A stretch of 64,000 bases of DNA from assembly GCA_910588695.1 (NCBI GenBank), contig CAJUOV010000003.1, positions 11,595 through 75,594 on the forward strand, written 5' to 3'. The position numbers and the translations under genes are program-made. This document shows positions 59,043-64,000 of the stretch, piece after piece. Position 1 is the stretch's first letter. Every line of letters begins with the position of its first letter. The DNA is from an uncultured Christensenellaceae bacterium (GTDB lineage Bacteria > Bacillota > Clostridia > Christensenellales > Borkfalkiaceae). The notes under the pieces are model-generated. The model was not told the origin of the DNA, did not search any database, and saw only the letters and a list, made by a program, of their open reading frames with translations.

Positions 59043-60767
59043 TTATTTCAAATATTTTTTTGCTTCCGCGCTGTACTCTTCGATCATCCGCTTGCCGCCC
59101 CACGTATTGAGATAAAGATTCGTAAAGCTGTTCCATGCGTTGTCAAAGGATTGGTTAAACGTGTAGAGATTGTTCCAATCGGGATTCGCGCTGTCGCTCG
59201 AACCGTAATACGAACCGTTGCTGATCATTCTCACATACTGTTCGAGCGCCTGATTCGCAATCGAGCTGTCGTAGTCCACATAGAGAGGAGTCTGCACATA
59301 GCTCACCGCATCGACCCTGCTGTATTCCGCCGCCCTGTCCATGAATTCTTTGATCATGTCGGCGTTCGACTGATAGGGACTGTAATAGCTGTACTTCCAA
59401 CTCGAAAGGCTGGAAAGCGCCCATGCGGGGTCTTTCGATTCAAGCGTGTAATTGTACCCGTTCGAATCCTGCCCCATGAGGCTCACTTTTTCGCCGTTCT
59501 CCACTTTGTAGTGCTTGCCCTCCACGCCCCACGTAAAGAGATCGTTCCCCTCGTCGCTGTAAATATAGTCAAGCAGTTTCAGAGCCGCCGTGCGTTCGGT
59601 CTCGGAGAGCATGCCGTTGATGCACACGCTGCACCAGAACCCGGGGTTTCCCTTCATTCCGTAGGCGCCGTTTTCGCCCTTGGGTGGATTGATGAGGGTG
59701 AAACGCGTCTTAGCTTCCTCCGCCGTGCAATTGTTCGCGCTTCTGAAATCATCGAGAATGGTGTTATACCAGATGTTCCCGACCATCGCGCCCACCTTAC
59801 CCTGCACGAAGTTTGTCTGTTTTGTCTTAGCGTCCGTCGCTATATAGTCGGGATCGAGGATCCCTTCTTTGTAGAGCTTATTGAGGAAGGCAACGCTCTT
59901 CTTGCTCCCCTCCGTGATCCAGCTCGAAGTGAGCCCGCCGTTTCCGTCATCCACCCAGCCCCAATAGGTAGAATCGTGCACGCCGTCGGGATTGGAGCTC
60001 ATCGCCTCGAAAATCCAGTTGTTGAACCACATGTTGGTTTCGCTGCTCGTATAGCCGTAGGTGTCGTTACGTTCGTTATTGTCGGGATCGAATTTTGTGA
60101 ACGCCCGCATAAGACGGTAAAACTCCGTAAGCGTTTCGGGAATCTTAAATTCGTACTGCGTGCGCAGAGTCTCCGTCATCTGTGTTTCGTTTGCAATGAT
60201 TCCGTCCTTCACGAGAATGGACGGGAGCTTATTATTGAGATTTTCGATCCAGTCGAGACGCAGATACATGCCATGTTCGAGCGTCGTTTCGATGGGAAGC
60301 GCGTAATGCTTGCCGCCGAAATAGTCGATTCTGTCTTTGAGATAGTCGAATTTTTTGAGTCGGTTGTAGATGTTGGGATACTCCGTCTCGCTCACGTAGT
60401 CGCTGATAGGGAGCACCGCGCCGTCTTTGATCCACTTTTTGAAGTTTGCGGGACGATCCATCGCGTAACACACGAAGATGTCGGGCAAATTACCGCCGAG
60501 AAAGCTGTTGTTAAGCGCATCCTCCCAGTTATTCGAGCCCGAAGTGCGCACGTAAATGGGGTATTCCGAATCCGCATTCGCCATAATTTCTTTATAAATA
60601 GGTGAATTCTGTTTTCGCGCGGAATCCACCCCTGCAAAGTCCCAGCGGAAGATGGTCAGCTTGTGGTCGTCTTCGATCGTCTTGGGACCGAACGAACAGC
60701 CTGCAAGCATGCCGAGCGAGAGCGCGCCGGCAAGCGCGATCGGTAAAATTCTTTTTCCGAGTTTCAT
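59043..60767 (-). CDS. extracellular solute-binding lipoprotein (family 1)
   Basis: 574 residues. Lipobox GMLAGC (Cys25). The long LplA/YtcQ-type sugar-binding protein of a CUT1-type ABC importer. Typical regions are NWEDALNNSFLGGNLPDIFVCY and TAALKLLDYIYSDEGNDLFTWGVEGKHY. It captures oligosaccharides outside the membrane and hands them to the two permeases encoded just upstream. No ATPase gene is in the operon; a shared MsmK-like ATPase elsewhere is likely. Confidence 0.92.
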   Translation of the reverse strand: MKLGKRILPIALAGALSLGMLAGCSFGPKTIEDDHKLTIFRWDFAGVDSARKQNSPIYKEIMANADSEYPIYVRTSGSNNWEDALNNSFLGGNLPDIFVCYAMDRPANFKKWIKDGAVLPISDYVSETEYPNIYNRLKKFDYLKDRIDYFGGKHYALPIETTLEHGMYLRLDWIENLNNKLPSILVKDGIIANETQMTETLRTQYEFKIPETLTEFYRLMRAFTKFDPDNNERNDTYGYTSSETNMWFNNWIFEAMSSNPDGVHDSTYWGWVDDGNGGLTSSWITEGSKKSVAFLNKLYKEGILDPDYIATDAKTKQTNFVQGKVGAMVGNIWYNTILDDFRSANNCTAEEAKTRFTLINPPKGENGAYGMKGNPGFWCSVCINGMLSETERTAALKLLDYIYSDEGNDLFTWGVEGKHYKVENGEKVSLMGQDSNGYNYTLESKDPAWALSSLSSWKYSYYSPYQSNADMIKEFMDRAAEYSRVDAVSYVQTPLYVDYDSSIANQALEQYVRMISNGSYYGSSDSANPDWNNLYTFNQSFDNAWNSFTNLYLNTWGGKRMIEEYSAEAKKYLK

Positions 60768-60790
60768 ATCTTTTTCCTCCTTATTTTCAA

Positions 60791-61711
60791 TCAGTCCTTA
60801 ACGGAACCGATCATAACTCCTTTCACAAAATATTTTTGAACAAATGGATACACGCACAGAATGGGGATCATCGAGATGACGATCATCGCCGCCTGCTTTC
60901 CCTCTTCGAAGAGCACCCCCGGATCGATCGATCCGCCGCCCCCGATCCCCGTCGACTGACTGCTTGAAAGCACGTTTCTCAGTTCGAGCGCGAGAGGCGC
61001 CCAGTCGGGCGCGTCCTGCAGGAACAACATCGGCCAATACCAGTCGTTCCAGCGTTCCACCATATAGAAGAGCGCGATCGTCGCAATGCCCGCCTTGGAG
61101 AGCGGAATAACGAATTTGAAGAGAATGGTAAACTCTCCCGCCCCGTCCAGCTTGCACGACTCGATCATCTCCTTGGGCACCTGCGAGAAAAAGTTTCTCA
61201 GAATAATCATGTTGAACGAGTTGATCCCGAACGGTATGATCACGCTCAGAATGTTGTTCATGAGCCCGATCTCTTTAATCGTAAGGTAGAAGGGAACGAG
61301 CCCTCCGCCGAAGAACATGGTAATGAGAACGAACACAAAGAAGATTTTTCTACCCGGAAGTCCCTCTTTTGCAAGAATATACGCGCCGAGAATGGTGAGC
61401 GTCATGCTGTACGCCACGCCGACAACGGTCACTAAAAGAGACACAAGAAAGGCGTAACCGATCCGATCCTGATACAAGATGAATTTATAGGAATCGAACG
61501 TAAAGTGCTTCGGCAGCGTCATCAGAGTGGAATTGTAAAAATCCTGCTTGGTCGAGAACGAAATCAGAAACTGATCGAGAAAGGGATACAGGCATATAAA
61601 CGCGAACAGCGAAAGCAAGATGATCAGCACTACGTCGAACGCTTTCACTTTTTTCTTTTTGCGCCCTTTCGGAGTTTCGCTTAATTTCTCTGTTTTTTCC
61701 GTAACTTCCAT
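60791..61711 (-). CDS. carbohydrate ABC transporter permease (LplC-like)
   Basis: 306 residues, six membrane helices, CUT1-type inner-membrane permease. The EAA loop is ESCKLDGAGEFTILFKFVIPLSKAGIATIALFYMVERWNDWYWPML in outline, with its conserved Gly. It pairs with the permease encoded 10 bases upstream and the solute-binding lipoprotein. A charged cytoplasmic N-terminus precedes the first helix. Confidence 0.94.
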   Translation of the reverse strand: MEVTEKTEKLSETPKGRKKKKVKAFDVVLIILLSLFAFICLYPFLDQFLISFSTKQDFYNSTLMTLPKHFTFDSYKFILYQDRIGYAFLVSLLVTVVGVAYSMTLTILGAYILAKEGLPGRKIFFVFVLITMFFGGGLVPFYLTIKEIGLMNNILSVIIPFGINSFNMIILRNFFSQVPKEMIESCKLDGAGEFTILFKFVIPLSKAGIATIALFYMVERWNDWYWPMLFLQDAPDWAPLALELRNVLSSSQSTGIGGGGSIDPGVLFEEGKQAAMIVISMIPILCVYPFVQKYFVKGVMIGSVKD

Positions 61712-61721
61712 GGCCTCCTCC

Positions 61722-62708
61722 TTAACCGTAAATTCCCGTGCCGTTGAACTTTTTCACGATAAAGTTTGCTCCCAACAAGAGAACAAAGTTGATGATCGTT
61801 TTGAAAAGCCCCAATGCCGCGCCGCGCTCCACCAGACCCTGACTGATTCCGATGCGGTACGCATAAGTGTCGAGAATGTCGCTCACGTCGTAGATTGCGG
61901 GATTATAGAGGTTGAAAATCGAATCGAACCCCGCGTTCATGATGTTGCCCACCTGCAAAATGAACATTACGACGATGATGGGCATAATGCAGGGTAGCGT
62001 GATGTAACGCATTTTACGGAATCTGCCGCAACCGTCCAGCGTCGCCGCCTCGTACAGCTCGGGATTAACCCCCGAGATCGCCGAGATATAGATAACCGTT
62101 CCCCAGCCCGCACCCTTCCATATCTCCGCAAGAATCAGAATGGGATAAAAGTAAGCGGAGTTTGTCAAGAAATTGACACGGTCCAATCCGAGCGCCATTA
62201 AAACATTGTTGATCACTCCCCCGTTCACGCTCAGAAGCGTGTAGATCGTGGAAGAAATGATGACCCACGAAATGAAGTAAGGAAGATAGACTGCCGTCTG
62301 AATCGCTTTTTTGAATCTGAGAAATGGAACCTCGTTCAAAAGCAACGCCAGAATCACCGGCACGGGGAAACAGCATACCAATTTCAAAAGACTGATCACG
62401 ACCGTATTCCGCAATGCGCGCGCAAATTCGGGAGCGTTGAAAATCCATTCGAAATGGTCGACGCCGACCCAAGGGCTCCCTAAAATTCCACGCGTCGGAT
62501 AATATTCCTTAAAAGCGATTACAATACCGTACATCGGGAAATAGCAGAAAATCAGAAAAAACACAACGACGGGAATCATCATAACGTACATCTGCCAATG
62601 ATTGAGGATTCTCCGCCAAAGCGTAGTTTTTCCCCGCGGCTTCCCGTTCTTAGGTTGATTGTCGGTTGCGAAGGTCTCTTCCGCCGCATCCCGCGCCTTT
62701 TCGCTCAT
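61722..62708 (-). CDS. carbohydrate ABC transporter permease (LplB-like)
   Basis: About 328 residues, six membrane helices. The EAA loop reads LYEAATLDGCGRFRKMRYITLPCIMPI in outline, and the start of the membrane part (MYVMMIPVVVFFLIFCYFPMYG) is typical of LplB/YtcP polysaccharide permeases. The ATG at 62708 has a perfect AGGAGG four bases upstream; earlier in-frame codons run through the promoter and are rejected. First gene of the polysaccharide operon. Confidence 0.94.
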   Translation of the reverse strand: MSEKARDAAEETFATDNQPKNGKPRGKTTLWRRILNHWQMYVMMIPVVVFFLIFCYFPMYGIVIAFKEYYPTRGILGSPWVGVDHFEWIFNAPEFARALRNTVVISLLKLVCCFPVPVILALLLNEVPFLRFKKAIQTAVYLPYFISWVIISSTIYTLLSVNGGVINNVLMALGLDRVNFLTNSAYFYPILILAEIWKGAGWGTVIYISAISGVNPELYEAATLDGCGRFRKMRYITLPCIMPIIVVMFILQVGNIMNAGFDSIFNLYNPAIYDVSDILDTYAYRIGISQGLVERGAALGLFKTIINFVLLLGANFIVKKFNGTGIYG

Positions 62709-62766
62709 AATTCCTCCTCTTTTCTTAATCCGTTCATATTCGCCGCCTTGGGAACAGCTCAACCCG

Positions 62767-62795
62767 ATTGTATCTTTGGATATAGCATGCGTCAA
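62767..62795 (-). promoter_or_regulatory. promoter of polysaccharide utilisation operon
   Basis: TTGACG (62790-62795), 17-base spacer, TACAAT (62767-62772), about 60 bases before the first permease. It should drive 62708 down to 50771. Confidence 0.7.
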
Positions 62796-62887
62796 TATCG
62801 AAATAAAATCAAATGTCATTTTTTCTTAAATTATTTAAGATTTTACGAATATGAAGTTTCATTTTTCAAAAATTTTTACAAATATAT

Positions 62888-62916
62888 AAGAGGTTCGGTT
62901 TTTTGCCGAACCTCTT
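62888..62916 (-). terminator. terminator of right-edge GH36 gene
   Basis: AAGAGGTTCGG / CCGAACCTCTT stem with a T-rich 7-base loop, 13 bases after the GH36 stop, followed on the minus strand by an AT-rich run. Confidence 0.75.
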
Positions 62917-62929
62917 TTACGATGTATTT

Positions 62930-64000
62930 TTAGGATTTTCGTTTCAAATGCCAGCGCCAAGAGGAGAAGTCGGAAAGTTTGGGCAACAACAGTCCGGCGT
63001 TATATAGCGCTTTCCCGCTCGCTTCGATTTTTAACTCTTCGATCTCATAGACCGCGCTTTCGTCCAATCCGCTCAGATATACATATTGGTTGTAATCGCA
63101 CGGTATTCCGTGTATCCGCTCCCCTACTACATACGCCTCGCTCTTATCTTTGCTCACTACCATTTCGCAGAAATAATTCTTCTCATACGGACTCTTCAAT
63201 CGGTACAGATCGCCTTTCAAGATCAGTTCGTCCGTCCGTTTATAGCTTTCTACCTGTTTCTTTGTAAGCGCTTTTTCCTCGTCCGTCATTTTGGACAGGT
63301 CGAGTTCATACCCGAAGGCACCGAGACTTGCGATATTCCCCCGCGTGTCAAACGGCGTGATTCTCTGTGTCTGGTGGTTGGGACATACCGATACATGACA
63401 GCTCATGCTCGAAAGCGGATAACACAAAGACGTACCCCATTGGATCTTCGTGCGTTCGTATCCGTCCGTGTCGTCGCTCGTCCAGATCTGCGGAAAGTAA
63501 TACAGCATGCCAGCGTCGAATCTTCCCCCTCCGCTCGCGCAGCCCTCGAAGAATACGTTCGGGAACGCGCTCATCAGTCGCTGCGCCAAATCGTATACCC
63601 CTAAGATATAGCGGTGCATAAACTCCCCCTGACGGTGCGCGGGCAGCGCCGCCGAATATACTTCCGAGATATTCCGGTTCATATCCCATTTTACATAGGA
63701 TATTTCGTTCTCTTTCAGCACTTTTGAAACTACGCCGTATATATGATCCACCACTTCTTTGCGCGTAAAATCCAACACAAGCTGCTGACGGCTGCGGCAG
63801 GGCTCCACTCCCTCTTTGCGGATCGCCCAATCGGGATGCGCTCGGTATAACTCGCTGTCCTCGTTCACCATTTCCGGTTCGAACCACAATCCGAATTTCA
63901 AACCGTTTTTCTTGCAACGATCAATCAGCGCCTTTAAGCCGCCCTTCAACTTTTTCTCGTTTACAGTCCAATCCCCTAAGCCCGACCAATCGCTGTCGCG
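62930..64000 (-). CDS. GH36 alpha-galactosidase, N-terminal part outside window
   Basis: C-terminal 356 residues visible; the frame is open through the right edge, so the gene is cut by the window. Classic GH36 signatures: GLWFEPEMVNEDSEL, nucleophile Asp in YVKWDMNRNISE, CASGGGRFDAGMLYYFPQIW, acid/base Asp in TSDDTDGYERT, and LCYPLSSMSCHVS. It closely follows the RafA/AgaR type and differs from the other GH36-like enzyme at 53655. It hydrolyses alpha-1,6-galactosides such as raffinose or melibiose. Confidence 0.94.
   Translation of the reverse strand, partial: RDSDWSGLGDWTVNEKKLKGGLKALIDRCKKNGLKFGLWFEPEMVNEDSELYRAHPDWAIRKEGVEPCRSRQQLVLDFTRKEVVDHIYGVVSKVLKENEISYVKWDMNRNISEVYSAALPAHRQGEFMHRYILGVYDLAQRLMSAFPNVFFEGCASGGGRFDAGMLYYFPQIWTSDDTDGYERTKIQWGTSLCYPLSSMSCHVSVCPNHQTQRITPFDTRGNIASLGAFGYELDLSKMTDEEKALTKKQVESYKRTDELILKGDLYRLKSPYEKNYFCEMVVSKDKSEAYVVGERIHGIPCDYNQYVYLSGLDESAVYEIEELKIEASGKALYNAGLLLPKLSDFSSWRWHLKRKS

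Overview
The window looks like a chromosomal segment of an anaerobic, spore-forming Clostridia-type Firmicute, probably an uncultured gut lineage. Supporting evidence: sleB-ypeB and spoIIR (sporulation and germination); rubrerythrin, rubredoxin and FprA with no aerobic respiration genes; many glycoside hydrolases; strong AGGAGG-type ribosome sites; and consensus TTGACA/TATAAT promoters with 16-18 bp spacers. GC content is about 50%. Almost all genes lie on the minus strand. The plus-strand exceptions are a DUF4874/DUF4832 lipoprotein, an EF-G paralogue, an AraC regulator and one tRNA. The taxonomic placement is inference.

Layout. 1-5650: asparaginase, two flavodoxin-fold reductases, a RimK-like ATP-grasp ligase and a GH3 beta-glucosidase in one run. 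5749-9100: Wzz-like membrane protein, tRNA-Gly(CCC), HtrA-like lipoprotein protease. 9100-18736: ion, metal and oxidative-stress block. It holds a MATE exporter behind an attenuator, mntP and a Na+/Ca2+-type exchanger each behind a yybP-ykoY manganese riboswitch, a heterodimeric ABC exporter, a ClC channel, rubrerythrin and two tiny proteins. 18766-28985: small PriA-like domain protein, cardiolipin synthase, tRNA methyltransferase, ypeB/sleB, the DUF4874/DUF4832 lipoprotein, an LRR lipoprotein, spoIIR and mnmA. 29121-32390: tRNA-Arg(CCG), then the queuosine operon queD-queE-folE-queC-queF behind a terminator-containing leader that is probably a preQ1 sensor. 32601-44004: transglutaminase-like surface protein, EF-G paralogue, ComEC-like degenerate MBL protein, a coupled SDR/EFR1-ferredoxin pair, rubredoxin and FprA, Fe-alcohol dehydrogenase.

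44114-49666: a sugar catabolic operon (FGGY kinase, FucI/AraA-superfamily isomerase, class II aldolase, DUF4432 protein) divergent from a PocR-AraC activator. The sugar is unknown. 49701-62795: a Gram-positive polysaccharide utilisation locus with a consensus promoter in front of two permeases, a solute-binding lipoprotein, a large wall/membrane-anchored repeat protein, a small lipoprotein carrying a related module, and GH36, GH43 and GH39 enzymes. A cupin-AraC regulator follows. A second GH36 alpha-galactosidase runs off the right edge.

Most interesting signals: (i) four long G tracts, three of them in-frame G9 tracts in coding regions where one extra G puts a stop codon directly after the tract, and one G11 tract in a promoter spacer; (ii) paired Mn riboswitches and an unassigned MATE attenuator leader; (iii) YpeB with an unusual ~230-residue histone-H1-like basic extension; (iv) a repeated, unassigned beta-rich module shared by two surface proteins of the polysaccharide locus.
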